From contig OY970271.1 in assembly GCA_963715745.1 (NCBI GenBank), positions 3,038,001 to 3,102,000 on the forward strand: a stretch of DNA of 64,000 bases, read 5' to 3'. Of the stretch, positions 52,601-61,167 are shown in pieces (positions within the stretch are counted from its first letter, which is position 1; each line of letters opens with the position of its first letter). Under the pieces are notes generated by a model. It made no database searches. It saw nothing but the letters and a program-made list of their open reading frames with translations, and had not been told where the DNA came from. This stretch comes from CAWGJF01 sp963715745. Its GTDB lineage: Bacteria; Bacteroidota; Ignavibacteria; Ignavibacteriales; Ignavibacteriaceae. Position numbers and translations under genes: made by a program.

Positions 52601-53921
52601 GCAAAGTTGGAGCTCGATTCAGAAGTATCGGATGTCCTTCAATTATTTTTGCAAGTATGTCCCAGATAATCGGATCTTTTCTGTCAACAACTTTTCTTGC
52701 ACTCTTAACAGTTTTGTTATGACCTCTTTCAATTAATTTTCTGATGATGAAAGGTTTAAATAATTCAACTGCCATGTCTTTTGGAAGACCGCACTGATGA
52801 AGTTTCAATTCTGGACCGACAACAATAACAGAACGACCAGAATAATCAACACGTTTACCAAGCAGGTTTTGACGGAAGCGTCCCTGTTTTCCTTTAAGCA
52901 TATCACTGAGTGATTTTAAAGGACGGTTGCTGTCACTTCTAACAGCACTTCCTCTTCTTGAATTATCAAACAATGCATCAACTGCTTCCTGAAGCATTCT
53001 TTTTTCATTTCTCAATATTACTTCAGGCGCTTTAATATCTATTAACCTTTTGAGCCTGTTATTTCTAATTATAACTCTTCGATAAAGATCATTAAGATCA
53101 CTTGTTGCAAATCTTCCGCCTTCAAGTGGAACCAGAGGTCTTAATTCCGGTGGAATGACCGGGATGTAACCTAACACCATCCACTCTGGTCTGTTTTCTA
53201 CTTTTGGATTTTCCTGTTTGAAAGCCTCAATTACTCTAAGTCGCTTTAACAAATCAGCTTTCTTTTGCTGGGAGGTTTCAACTTTAACCTGGTCTCTTAG
53301 TGTTTGTGATAGCTCTTCAACATTAATACTTTTAAGTATGGTTTTAACAGCATCACCACCAATTTTTGCAACAAATTTATTCGGATCTGTATCATCAAGT
53401 TTTTCATTTCCGGCAGGAAGTGAGTTCATAACTTCAAAATACTGATCTTCAGAAATTAGATCTTTCTGGCTTAATCCAGTTGGTCCGGGATTAATAACTA
53501 TATAAGATTCATAATAAATTACTTTTTCAAGTTCTTTAAGACTTAATCCTATAATATTTCCAATCTTCGAAGGTTGTGCTCTGAAGAACCAGATGTGCAC
53601 AACCGGAACTGCAAGCCCGATGTGACCCATTCTTTCACGGCGAACACTTTTCTGAGTTACTTCAACACCACATCTGTCGCAGATAATTCCTTTATAACGA
53701 ATTCTTTTATATTTACCACAGAAACATTCCCAATCACGGGTAGGACCAAAAATCTTTTCACAGAACAAACCATCTTTCTCAGGTCTGAACGATCTGTAAT
53801 TAATGGTTTCAGGCTTTGTGACTTCTCCATAAGATCTTGTCAAAATATCATCAGGGCTGGCAAGGCTGATAGTTATACTATCAATATCCATCATTGCATG
53901 TTCTTGGATTCTATAAGCCAT
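49671..53921 (-). CDS. rpoC: DNA-directed RNA polymerase beta' subunit
   Basis: The 1416-residue protein has the N-terminal zinc site (Cys66, Cys68, Cys81, Cys84), the catalytic NADFDGDQ (469-476) that binds the active-site magnesium ions, the bridge/trigger region (GARGSQEQVRQLAGMRGLM), and the second zinc site (CESKRGVCAKCYGRNL). TTAGGAG precedes the ATG. It follows rpoB after 47 bases and ends at a terminator. Confidence 0.98.
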   Translation of the reverse strand: MAYRIQEHAMMDIDSITISLASPDDILTRSYGEVTKPETINYRSFRPEKDGLFCEKIFGPTRDWECFCGKYKRIRYKGIICDRCGVEVTQKSVRRERMGHIGLAVPVVHIWFFRAQPSKIGNIIGLSLKELEKVIYYESYIVINPGPTGLSQKDLISEDQYFEVMNSLPAGNEKLDDTDPNKFVAKIGGDAVKTILKSINVEELSQTLRDQVKVETSQQKKADLLKRLRVIEAFKQENPKVENRPEWMVLGYIPVIPPELRPLVPLEGGRFATSDLNDLYRRVIIRNNRLKRLIDIKAPEVILRNEKRMLQEAVDALFDNSRRGSAVRSDSNRPLKSLSDMLKGKQGRFRQNLLGKRVDYSGRSVIVVGPELKLHQCGLPKDMAVELFKPFIIRKLIERGHNKTVKSARKVVDRKDPIIWDILAKIIEGHPILLNRAPTLHRLGIQAFQPILIDERAIQLHPMVCTAFNADFDGDQMAVHVPLSYEAQLEAALLMLSSHNILSPQNGSPIVVPTQDIVLGCYYLTKFREGEKGEGMIFSSPEEAIIAHNAGVVGLHAKIKVKIENELIETTIGRVIFNQIVPKEMGFINQLLVKKAFGGIIGKMFMKLGNKVTSKFLDDLKDLGFTYSTIGGLSISFTDMVIPEQKGNLIVKANKKVDSILNEHEQGVITDAERYNKIIDVWTHTTNDVARALMDKIRASDGGFNSLHMMVDSGARGSQEQVRQLAGMRGLMMKPQKTLSGQAGEIIENPIIANFKEGLTVLEYFISTHGARKGLADTALKTADAGYLTRRLVDVSQDVIITEEDCGTILGIEIKALKDVEQEREPLGERITGRVAQEDVYNPVNDELIISAGELITEEIADKIEDASIESVYIRTVLTCESKRGVCAKCYGRNLTNGKSVEIGESVGIIAAQSIGEPGTQLTLRTFHLGGTSSRIASQSQVESNFEGKVQFEKIASVEKVLPDPFGGPEMKVKVVTGRRGVIGVYDDNNRQLKKYDVPYGSELVVEDGQMVKKGSPLYHHDPYNALIITDISGKVKFVDLVDGATLKQVTDEQTGHVQKVVIESKDKTLTPSVVIINDEGEKKSFNLPTRSYLSVEEGESVVAGTVLAKISKQATKSRDITGGLPRVTELFEARSPQEPAIVTEIEGLVKFGARKKGSREIFVTAHDGSDEKKYNVPLGKHILVQDGDDIPAGEKITDGPINPHDILSIKGTSAVQEYLVNEIQDVYRLQGVKINDKHIEVIVRQMLQKIKIVSPGDTKFLEEDVVDRVEFIEENNRVMNLIYITEKGDSRYKNGQLISKAKLRELNVDLKKKDKKPIDARDAEPATFEHILLGITQAALSTESFISAASFQETTKVLANAAIQTKIDKLTGLKENVVMGHLIPAGTGLKKYRKILLNTEIAVPEVKEEEEVSST

Positions 53922-53968
53922 TTTTATCTCCTAATTTCTTTTTTCCTATTTATAATTAGAACTGCTTG

Positions 53969-56900
53969 TTAGTTAATTGTTAAATTTAAACCAAGCCCCT
54001 GCAGTTCCTTAATCATTACATTAAATGCTTCCGGTACATTTGGTACAGGAAGATTTTCACCTTTTACAATTGCTTCATAAGTTTTTGCTCTACCGGCAAC
54101 ATCATCACTTTTAACAGTTAATATTTCTTGCAGAATATGAGAAGCACCGTAACCTTCGAGCGCCCAAACTTCCATTTCTCCAAATCTTTGACCACCAAAC
54201 TGGGCTTTGCCTCCCAATGGTTGCTGGGTAATAAGTGAGTATGGTCCAATTGAACGGGCGTGAATTTTATCGTCAACAAGATGACTAAGTTTGAGCATAT
54301 AGATGTACCCACAAGTAACCTTTTGATGAAATTCTTCACCGGTTCTACCGTTAATAAGTGTGGTTTTACTTCCCGGTCCGATACCTGCTTTTTCAATCCA
54401 TTGCTCGACATCTTCTAATTTTGCGCCGTCAAAAATCGGTGTTGCGAATTTTACACCAAGAATTTTTCCAACCCATCCAAGAGCAGTTTCATAAAGCTGC
54501 CCAAGGTTCATTCTTGAAGGTACTCCGAGAGGATTCAAAATTATATCAACCGGAGTTCCATCCGGGAGAAATGGCATATCTTCCTGGGGAACTATTTTAG
54601 CAACAACACCTTTGTTACCATGACGTCCAGCCATTTTATCACCAACTGAAAGTTTACGTTTTTTAGCAACATAAACTTTAGCAAGCTGAACAATTCCGGG
54701 AGGTAATTCATCTCCACTCTGGATATTAATTTTTTCTCTCTTATAGTCTTCTTCTAGTCTTGAGAGTACTTCAAAATAATTTTTATATAATGTTTTTATA
54801 TGTGAATTTGTTTTCTTGCTTTCGAACCAATCCGCTGTATAATCCAGTTTTGTAACATCTTCGAAGGAACTGAAAGTTGAATCTTTTATTGTAGAACCAC
54901 TTCGAAGAGTAACAGTCCCATCAAGATCTCGAATACCGGTAGTTGTAAGTCCATCACAAATCTTTGTCAATTTATCAACAAGTTTCTGGTAATGTTCCTG
55001 AACTAACCTATTATGTTCATGTTCGAGATTTTCGTAAGCTGTTTTTTCAATCTTTTTAGCTTCATTATCTCTTCTTTTACGGCTGAATAGCCTGGTTTTA
55101 ATTACAGTTCCTTTCAATCCAGGAGGTGCTTTCAATGAAGCATCTTTAACATCGCCGGCTTTATCCCCGAATATTGCTCTTAACAATTTTTCTTCAGGAG
55201 TCGGATCGGTTTCACCTTTAGGTGTAATTTTACCTATTAAAATATCGCCTTCTTTAACTTCAGCACCTTCACGAATAATTCCATTTTCATCCAGGTCCTT
55301 TACAGCTTCTTCGCTAACATTCGGAATTTCTCTTGTTAATTCTTCTTCGCCTCTTTTTGTTTCTCTTACCTGTAATTCAAATTCTTCAATGTGAATTGAT
55401 GTATAAACATCATTTGCAACAAGCTTTTCACTAACAATTATAGCATCCTCAAAGTTATAACCACGCCATGGCATAAATGCAACCAGAACGTTTCTTCCCA
55501 GTGCAAGTTCACCTTTGTCAGTTGACTGACCATCAGCAAGAACATCACCGGCTTTTACTTTCAGACCTTCACTAACAACAGGAATCTGGTTTATACAGGT
55601 TTCCTGGTTGGTTCCGTTAAATTTAATAAGGTCGTAAGTAACTCTTCTTACGTCATCAAAAGAAGTTAAAGCATCAACACTATTCGGATTAATATCATAT
55701 TTAACTACAATTTTTCTTGAATCAACTAATTCAACAACACCGCTATCTTCAGCAAGGATCAATGCTCGTGAATCGCGGGCTACCTTTCCTTCCATACCGG
55801 TACCAACTAACGGAGCTTCTGGCTTTAATAGTGGAACTGCCTGACGCTGCATGTTTGATCCCATTAACGCCCTGTTAGCATCATCGTGTTCAAGAAATGG
55901 AATAAGTGCTGCTGCAGCGCTAACCAATTGTGCAGGAGCAACGTCCATATATTGTAATTGGTCAGGAGTTACAATCGGAAATTCACCCTTCAGTCTTGAT
56001 TTAACTCTTTCGTTAATAAACTTAGATTGTTCATCAAGTGGAGCATTAGCCTGAGCAATTGTGAAAATATCTTCCTGCTCTGCGGTAAGATATTCAACTT
56101 CTTTTGTAACTTTTCCTTTTGTAACTTTTCTATAAGGAGTTTCTAAAAATCCATATCTGTTTACTCTTGCATAAATTGTAAGAGAAGAAATCAAACCAAT
56201 GTTTGGACCTTCAGGAGTTTCAATCGGACACAATCTTCCATAATGTGTGTAGTGAACGTCACGAACTTCAAAACCAGCTCTTTCTCTTGTTAAACCACCA
56301 GGACCTAATGCAGACATTCTTCTTTTATGGGTCATTTCAGCAAGTGGATTTGTCTGATCCATAAACTGCGATAATTGATTTGTACCGAAGAATGCATTAA
56401 TCACACTGCTGATTGTTCTTGCATTAACCAGATCCTGCGGAGTGAAATTCTCTGTATCGCGCATGTTCATACGTTCTTTAATTGTACGCGCCATTCTTGC
56501 CATACCGACATTAAACTGCTGAGCTAATTGTTCTCCAACAGTTCTAATTCTTCTGTTACCTAAATGGTCAATATCATCAACTGCTTCATTTCCACTTCTC
56601 AACTTAATTATGAATTTCATAATCTCAATAATATCTTCAACAGTAAGAACAGTAGTGGTTTCCGGAATGTTAAGTTTCAGCTTATCATTCATCCGATGAC
56701 GACCGACATCACCAAGATCATATCGCTTATCGTTAAAAAATAATTTTTCAATTAATGTTTCTGCAGTTTCAATATCCGGAGCTTCACCGGAACGAAGCTG
56801 ACGATAAATTGCAAAAAGTGCTTCTTCTTTATTGTGTGAGGTATCTTTTCTGAGCGTGTTAACAACTAAATCCTGATCAGGTGATATTTCAGAGGTCAAT

Positions 56901-57724
56901 AATTTTAAAGTTTCAACTTCTGCATCGCCTAATCTTTCAACATCTTCTTCAGTAAGAACACTATCTCTGGTCAGAAAGATTTCACCGGTTGACATATCAA
57001 AAACATCACTTGCTATTACTCTGCCGATATAGTTTTCAATTTTAACTTTACTAACTTTTATTTCTTCAACTAATTGAAACAGGTTTAAAATTTCATCATC
57101 GGATGCAAACCCAAGTGCACGAAGTAAAGTTGTGGCAGGGAATTTTTTTCTTCTATCGATATAAACATACATTACATAATTAATGTCGGTAGCAAACTCA
57201 ACCCATGAACCACGCAAAGGAATTATTCTTGCTGAATAAATTGGTGTTCCGTTAGGATGAACTGTCTGTGCAAATGCAACACCCGGTGACCTGTGTAACT
57301 GAGAAACTATTACTCTCTCTGCACCATTAATAATAAAGGTACCTTTCTCAGTCATAAAAGGAAGGTTACCAAGATATACTTCCTGCTCAACACTGTTTAC
57401 AAATTCTTCAGTTTCAGCATCCTTTGTTGAAAGCCTTAATTTAGCTTTAAGCGGAGCAGAAAATGTAAGACCTCTTTCCATACATTCCTGAATAGAAAAA
57501 CGTGATGACTCAACGCTGTACTCTACAAAATCAAGCCGGTACATTTCCTTATTATCGAAGATCGGAAAGTTTTGAGTAAAGACCTGCTGCAATCCTTTGT
57601 TCTCTCTTTTTTCAGGAGGAGTTTTAAGCTGAACAAAATCTTCATAAGTATCAGTTTGTATACTCAACAGATCAGGTGTTTCGAGAACTGCAGGAATGCG
57701 ACCAAAAGATATTCGGTTATCCAA
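53969..57724 (-). CDS. rpoB: DNA-directed RNA polymerase beta subunit
   Basis: I place the start at the TTG at 57724. AGGAGGA (57731-57737) sits six bases upstream, and the product then begins MDNRISFGRIPAV, about as long before the conserved core as in relatives. An in-frame TTG at 57778 would add 18 residues but has no ribosome binding site. The 1251-residue protein carries the rifampicin-pocket block QLSQFMDQTNPLAEMTHKRR, wild type in appearance, and the C-terminal KLSHLVDDKIHARSIGPYSLITQQPLGGKAQFGGQRFGEMEVWALE. Co-transcribed with rplL upstream and rpoC downstream. Confidence 0.96.
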   Translation of the reverse strand: MDNRISFGRIPAVLETPDLLSIQTDTYEDFVQLKTPPEKRENKGLQQVFTQNFPIFDNKEMYRLDFVEYSVESSRFSIQECMERGLTFSAPLKAKLRLSTKDAETEEFVNSVEQEVYLGNLPFMTEKGTFIINGAERVIVSQLHRSPGVAFAQTVHPNGTPIYSARIIPLRGSWVEFATDINYVMYVYIDRRKKFPATTLLRALGFASDDEILNLFQLVEEIKVSKVKIENYIGRVIASDVFDMSTGEIFLTRDSVLTEEDVERLGDAEVETLKLLTSEISPDQDLVVNTLRKDTSHNKEEALFAIYRQLRSGEAPDIETAETLIEKLFFNDKRYDLGDVGRHRMNDKLKLNIPETTTVLTVEDIIEIMKFIIKLRSGNEAVDDIDHLGNRRIRTVGEQLAQQFNVGMARMARTIKERMNMRDTENFTPQDLVNARTISSVINAFFGTNQLSQFMDQTNPLAEMTHKRRMSALGPGGLTRERAGFEVRDVHYTHYGRLCPIETPEGPNIGLISSLTIYARVNRYGFLETPYRKVTKGKVTKEVEYLTAEQEDIFTIAQANAPLDEQSKFINERVKSRLKGEFPIVTPDQLQYMDVAPAQLVSAAAALIPFLEHDDANRALMGSNMQRQAVPLLKPEAPLVGTGMEGKVARDSRALILAEDSGVVELVDSRKIVVKYDINPNSVDALTSFDDVRRVTYDLIKFNGTNQETCINQIPVVSEGLKVKAGDVLADGQSTDKGELALGRNVLVAFMPWRGYNFEDAIIVSEKLVANDVYTSIHIEEFELQVRETKRGEEELTREIPNVSEEAVKDLDENGIIREGAEVKEGDILIGKITPKGETDPTPEEKLLRAIFGDKAGDVKDASLKAPPGLKGTVIKTRLFSRKRRDNEAKKIEKTAYENLEHEHNRLVQEHYQKLVDKLTKICDGLTTTGIRDLDGTVTLRSGSTIKDSTFSSFEDVTKLDYTADWFESKKTNSHIKTLYKNYFEVLSRLEEDYKREKINIQSGDELPPGIVQLAKVYVAKKRKLSVGDKMAGRHGNKGVVAKIVPQEDMPFLPDGTPVDIILNPLGVPSRMNLGQLYETALGWVGKILGVKFATPIFDGAKLEDVEQWIEKAGIGPGSKTTLINGRTGEEFHQKVTCGYIYMLKLSHLVDDKIHARSIGPYSLITQQPLGGKAQFGGQRFGEMEVWALEGYGASHILQEILTVKSDDVAGRAKTYEAIVKGENLPVPNVPEAFNVMIKELQGLGLNLTIN

Positions 57725-57784
57725 TTGTTTTCCTCCTAATTGGGAATAAAAATCATTAAAATCTAAAAAAAAGTTCAAGCGCTT

Positions 57785-57831
57785 AATAGCACAAAGCGAT
57801 CCCGTGTTAGCAGAATCACTTTGATACTATT
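57785..57831 (-). promoter_or_regulatory. Long hairpin between rplL and rpoB
   Basis: On the minus strand AATAG...CAAAGTGAT pairs with ATCGCTTTG...CTATT across a 14-base loop, giving a stem of about 14 pairs with a small internal loop and a wobble. Only a few bases separate it from the rplL stop codon. By analogy with the rplL-rpoB spacer of enteric bacteria, it may be an attenuator or RNase III processing site; no U tract follows. Confidence 0.55.
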
Positions 57832-57849
57832 AAAAAGTAAGAATTTTGA

Positions 57850-58233
57850 TTATTTAAGCTTTACAGTAGCGCCGGCTTCTTCAAACTCTTTCTTGAGTTT
57901 TTCGGCTTCTTCTTTCGGAATAGCTTCTTTAACTGTGCTTGGAGCGCCATCAACAAGATCTTTAGCTTCTTTTAAGCCAAGCCCGGTATGAGCTCTTACA
58001 ACTTTAATAACATTAATTTTCTTGTCGCCAGCGGCTTCAAGAATTACATCAAATTCAGTTTTTTCTTCTACTGCGGCAGCTTCACCGCCACCAGCACCAG
58101 GCATACCGCCCATCATAACAGGGGCAGCAGCAGTAACACCAAATTCTTCTTCAAGAGCTTTCTTCAATTCAGAAGCTTCCATTAAGGAAAGCCCTTTTAT
58201 CTTTTCAACAATTTCAGCAACTTTTTCTGCCAT
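57850..58233 (-). CDS. rplL: 50S ribosomal protein L7/L12
   Basis: The 127-residue protein has the dimerising N-terminus (VEKIKGLSLMEASELKKALEEEFGV), an Ala/Gly hinge (APVMMGGMPGAGGGEAAAVEE) and the C-terminal factor-binding domain (KINVIKVVRAHTGLGLKEAKDLVDGAP). It forms the flexible stalk that recruits translation GTPases. It follows rplJ and precedes rpoB. Confidence 0.97.
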   Translation of the reverse strand: MAEKVAEIVEKIKGLSLMEASELKKALEEEFGVTAAAPVMMGGMPGAGGGEAAAVEEKTEFDVILEAAGDKKINVIKVVRAHTGLGLKEAKDLVDGAPSTVKEAIPKEEAEKLKKEFEEAGATVKLK

Positions 58234-58274
58234 TTTAAATCTCCTGATCTAAATTTCAATTATTAAATTTTTAG

Positions 58275-58799
58275 TTATGCTGCTTTTTTCTTTGAAATCT
58301 CGTCAACTACAATAACAAGATCTCTCATAACAGCGTTAATTGCACCCACGATACCGGAAGCAGGTGAACTTATACTTCCTATAATTCCTGCAATAAGATC
58401 ATTTTTTGTGGGCAAGGTTGCAAGCGCATTAAGCTGGCTTCCATCAAAAAATTCTTCATCAATATAGCAGGCTTTTAATGAAAGCTTCTGCTTCTGATCA
58501 AAATATTTTTTAATGATTTTAGCCGGAGCAACAATGTTGTCTCCGCTTGCAAATATATAACCGGTCATTCCAACAAGATGATCGGAAAGTTTCTGGAATT
58601 TACCGGATTCATCAAGTGCACGTTTGAATAAAGTATTTTTATAAACTTTATAACGAACACCATCATTCCGGAATTCATTTCGAAGACTATTAATATCTTC
58701 TACATTTATTCCGGTATAGTCAGCAAGATAAACTGCATTTGAATTTTCAAGCAGTTCTCTTACTTCAGAAATCATCTCTGTTTTTTCGGTTCTGTTCAT
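58275..58799 (-). CDS. rplJ: 50S ribosomal protein L10
   Basis: The 174-residue protein shows SNAVYLADYTGINVEDINSLRNEFRNDGVRYKVYKNTLFKRAL and a helical C-terminus that binds L7/L12 dimers. L10 anchors the stalk and commonly regulates its own mRNA through the rplJ leader; the 75-base rplA-rplJ spacer holds a small GGTTC/GAACC hairpin (58870-58884) that spans the rplA stop codon. Confidence 0.97.
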   Translation of the reverse strand: MNRTEKTEMISEVRELLENSNAVYLADYTGINVEDINSLRNEFRNDGVRYKVYKNTLFKRALDESGKFQKLSDHLVGMTGYIFASGDNIVAPAKIIKKYFDQKQKLSLKACYIDEEFFDGSQLNALATLPTKNDLIAGIIGSISSPASGIVGAINAVMRDLVIVVDEISKKKAA

Positions 58800-58874
58800 T
58801 TTTCTCCCATTTCAGAAATTAAATTTATCGTGTCGGTTAGAAGCATTTTTTAGTGCGTAAAATCTAAATGGTTC

Positions 58875-59570
58875 TTATCGAACCGGAATTTCATCTTTAT
58901 TTATTTTTAAACCGGGTCCCATCGAGCTTGAAAGGAACAGACTTTTTACGTATTGTCCTTTAGCTGAAGCCGGTTTCAATTTTATAATTGTATTCAGAAA
59001 CGCCTGAGCATTTTCAACAAGTTTTTCAGCATCAAAATTAAGTTTACCTATTGAAGTATGAACTATTCCTGCTTTTTCAACTCTGAATTCAATTTTACCT
59101 GATTTAACTTCTTTAACTGCTTTAGCAACATCATTTGTAACAGTTCCGCTTTTAGGATTTGGCATCAAACCTTTAGGTCCTAAAATTCTACCAAGCTTTC
59201 CAAGCTCACTCATTGTATCCGGTGTTGCAACTATTACATCTATATCCGTCCAGCCCTCTTTAATTTTATCCAGATATTCTTCAAATCCTGCAAAGTCAGC
59301 TCCTGCTTCAAGGGCTTCAGTTGCTTTTGCGCCTTTTGCAATTACCAGAACTTTAACTTCCTTTCCCGTTCCATTTGGAAGAGAAACTGTACCTCTTATC
59401 ATCTGGTCAGCATGTCTGGGATCAACTCCAAGTCTTATTGCGCAGTCAAGTGATTCAACAAATTTTACTTTTGAATTATCTTTTAAAATTTTAACTGCTT
59501 CGGAAATGGAATATTCCTTTTCAACATCGACATTTTCTTTAATCTGTTTTGTTCTTTTTGAATTTTTCAT
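58875..59570 (-). CDS. rplA: 50S ribosomal protein L1
   Basis: The 231-residue protein contains VRLGVDPRHADQMIRGTVSLPNGTGK-like (here AIRLGVDPRHADQMIRGTV) and LGRILGPKGLMPNPKSGTV, the signature of L1. L1 forms the mobile stalk at the E site and often represses the rplK-rplA transcript. Between rplK and rplJ. Confidence 0.97.
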   Translation of the reverse strand: MKNSKRTKQIKENVDVEKEYSISEAVKILKDNSKVKFVESLDCAIRLGVDPRHADQMIRGTVSLPNGTGKEVKVLVIAKGAKATEALEAGADFAGFEEYLDKIKEGWTDIDVIVATPDTMSELGKLGRILGPKGLMPNPKSGTVTNDVAKAVKEVKSGKIEFRVEKAGIVHTSIGKLNFDAEKLVENAQAFLNTIIKLKPASAKGQYVKSLFLSSSMGPGLKINKDEIPVR

Positions 59571-59605
59571 TTTAACACCAATTAAAACTTATTTTTCTCT
59601 AATGA

Positions 59606-60031
59606 TTATTCGTCTACTGTTAATCCCATACTTCTTGCCGTGCCGGCAACCATACTCATTGCATGATCAATATCAAACGCATTCAAATCTTTCATTTTTA
59701 TTTCCGCAATTTCCTTAACCTGAGTTTTGGAAACTTTACCGACTTTAGTTCTGTTTGATTCCGGGGAACCTTTTTCAACCTTAGCAGCTTTTTTTAATAA
59801 TACTGAAGCCGGAGGAGTTTTTGTAATGAAAGTAAAGGATTTATCAGAAAATACAGTTATAACTACAGGGATAATCATTCCTTCTTCTTTTTGAGTTCGC
59901 GCATTAAACTGTTTGCAGAACTCCATAATGTTTACCCCTTTTTGTCCGAGTGCCGGGCCAACAGGAGGTGAAGGATTTGCTTTACCTGCGGGTATCTGTA
60001 ATTTTATAAAGCCATCTATTTTCTTTGCCAT
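59606..60031 (-). CDS. rplK: 50S ribosomal protein L11
   Basis: The 141-residue protein reads IKLQIPAGKANPSPPVGPALGQKGVNIMEFCKQFN and ends DIDHAMSMVAGTARSMGLTV. L11 binds the GTPase-associated centre and is needed for RelA activation and thiostrepton action. Usual length; follows nusG by 20 bases. Confidence 0.97.
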   Translation of the reverse strand: MAKKIDGFIKLQIPAGKANPSPPVGPALGQKGVNIMEFCKQFNARTQKEEGMIIPVVITVFSDKSFTFITKTPPASVLLKKAAKVEKGSPESNRTKVGKVSKTQVKEIAEIKMKDLNAFDIDHAMSMVAGTARSMGLTVDE

Positions 60032-60051
60032 ATATAACTACCTATTAAAAT

Positions 60052-60597
60052 TTATTTTTCTAATTCTGCCTGGACGAAATCAATCTCAACAGGAGTTTTT
60101 CTTCCGAAGATTGAAACCATCACTTTTATTTTCATTTTTTCTTCATTTACTTCCTGAACTGTACCGCTGAAATTATTGAAAGGCCCATCAATAATTTTAA
60201 CAACATCTCCGTTACGGAAATAAGTTTCCATTCTTTCGGAACTCTCATCCTGGTTAAGGCGACCAACAATCCTTTTTACTTCCTCTGGTTGTAATGGATT
60301 CGGATTATTTCCCGTACCAAGAAAACCCATTACGGATTGAGTATTCAATATAAACTCTTTAACCTGGTTATCAAGATCAGCCTGTACAAGAATATATCCG
60401 GGAAAGAAGTTTTTTGTTTTGCTTTTCTTCTTTCCGTCTTTTACTTCAAAAACTTTTTCTGTTGGAACAAGAACTTCTTTTATTTTTGCTTTAAGATGTT
60501 CGTTCTCAGCCAGTTCAGCATCAATAAATTGTTTTACTTTATTTTCATGACCTGAAAAAGTTCTTACCACATACCACTTAGCTTCCATTACATCCAA
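60052..60597 (-). CDS. nusG: Transcription termination/antitermination factor NusG
   Basis: The 181-residue protein has the NGN domain (KWYVVRTFSGHENKVKQFID, then FFPGYILVQADLD) and a C-terminal KOW domain (GDVVKIIDGPFNNFSGTVQEVNEEKMKIKVMVSIFGRKTPVEID). It links RNA polymerase with ribosome S10 or Rho. Two ATG codons, 60597 and 60588, are possible starts; the second gives MEAKWYVV, which matches relatives better, and neither has a strong ribosome binding site. Confidence 0.96.
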   Translation of the reverse strand: MDVMEAKWYVVRTFSGHENKVKQFIDAELAENEHLKAKIKEVLVPTEKVFEVKDGKKKSKTKNFFPGYILVQADLDNQVKEFILNTQSVMGFLGTGNNPNPLQPEEVKRIVGRLNQDESSERMETYFRNGDVVKIIDGPFNNFSGTVQEVNEEKMKIKVMVSIFGRKTPVEIDFVQAELEK

Positions 60598-60599
60598 AC

Positions 60600-60782
60600 T
60601 TAAAATATTCCTTTAATTACCTGGTTAATAATCATATCTATTATATAAGTAAAACCTGCAAGTATCATACAAACAATAATTACAATTTTTGTTGATTCCA
60701 TTAATTCGTTCTTGGTAGGCCAGGTAACCTTTTTCATTTCTTTAAGAACGTCTTCAAAAAATTTTACAATTTTATCTTTCAT
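60600..60782 (-). CDS. secE: Protein translocase subunit SecE
   Basis: The 60-residue protein has the amphipathic VKFFEDVLKEMKKVTWPTKNELMEST segment diagnostic of SecE and one transmembrane helix (about 33-55). It clamps SecY in the membrane. It stops two bases before the nusG start, so the two are translationally coupled. Confidence 0.95.
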   Translation of the reverse strand: MKDKIVKFFEDVLKEMKKVTWPTKNELMESTKIVIIVCMILAGFTYIIDMIINQVIKGIF

Positions 60783-60803
60783 AATTTACTCTGGTTTCCT
60801 CTG

Positions 60804-60877
60804 CACGTCAGGAGGGACTCGAACCCCCAACCTGCGGTTTTGGAGACCGCTGCTCTAGCCAATTGAGCTACTGACGT
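60804..60877 (-). tRNA. tRNA-Trp (anticodon CCA)
   Basis: The 74-base cloverleaf has acceptor ACGTCAG/CTGACGT with discriminator G, D stem GCTC/GAGC, anticodon stem GCGGT/ACCGC with loop CTCCAAA (anticodon CCA), and a TTCGAGT T loop. CCA is not encoded. It lies between rpmG and secE on the same strand. Confidence 0.97.
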
Positions 60878-60883
60878 AGATAA

Positions 60884-61033
60884 TTATTTTGTTTCCTTAT
60901 GAATAGTATGCTTCTTATCCCAACGACAGTATTTCTTAAACTCTACACGACCAGGATGCAGTCTCTTATTTTTTGTAGTAGTGTAATTTCTTCTTTTACA
61001 CTCTGTACATTCTAAAGTTATTATGTCTCTCAT
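60884..61033 (-). CDS. rpmG: 50S ribosomal protein L33 with incomplete zinc ribbon
   Basis: This 49-residue frame encodes MRDIITLECTECKRRNYTTT..., with NKRLHPGRVEFKKYCRWDKKHTIHKE at the end, which is L33. The first zinc knuckle is intact (Cys9, Cys12), but the second has only one Cys (KKYCRWDKKH, Cys36), the other being replaced by Asp. It is thus between the zinc-binding and zinc-free types. Placed between tRNA-Thr and tRNA-Trp, where many bacteria have tuf then rpmG. Confidence 0.94.
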   Translation of the reverse strand: MRDIITLECTECKRRNYTTTKNKRLHPGRVEFKKYCRWDKKHTIHKETK

Positions 61034-61072
61034 TACTTACTCAGAAATTTATTTCAAACTTAAATTTAGATG

Positions 61073-61145
61073 AGCTGACGACCGGGATTGAACCGGTGAC
61101 CTCATCCTTACCAAGGATGTGCTCTACCAACTGAGCTACGTCAGC
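61073..61145 (-). tRNA. tRNA-Thr (anticodon GGU)
   Basis: The 73-base cloverleaf has acceptor GCTGACG/CGTCAGC with discriminator T, D stem GCTC/GAGC, anticodon stem CATCC/GGATG with loop TTGGTAA (anticodon GGT), and T arm ACCGG-TTCAATC-CCGGT. CCA is not encoded. It is 39 bases upstream of rpmG on the same strand. Confidence 0.97.
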
Positions 61146-61167
61146 TTTTTTATTCAATCTTTTCTTA

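Noticed and set aside
57725..57778. An 18-residue longer RpoB starting at TTG 57778
   Set aside because: No ribosome binding site; a perfect one precedes the TTG at 57724, and the extra residues have no counterpart in known RpoB proteins.
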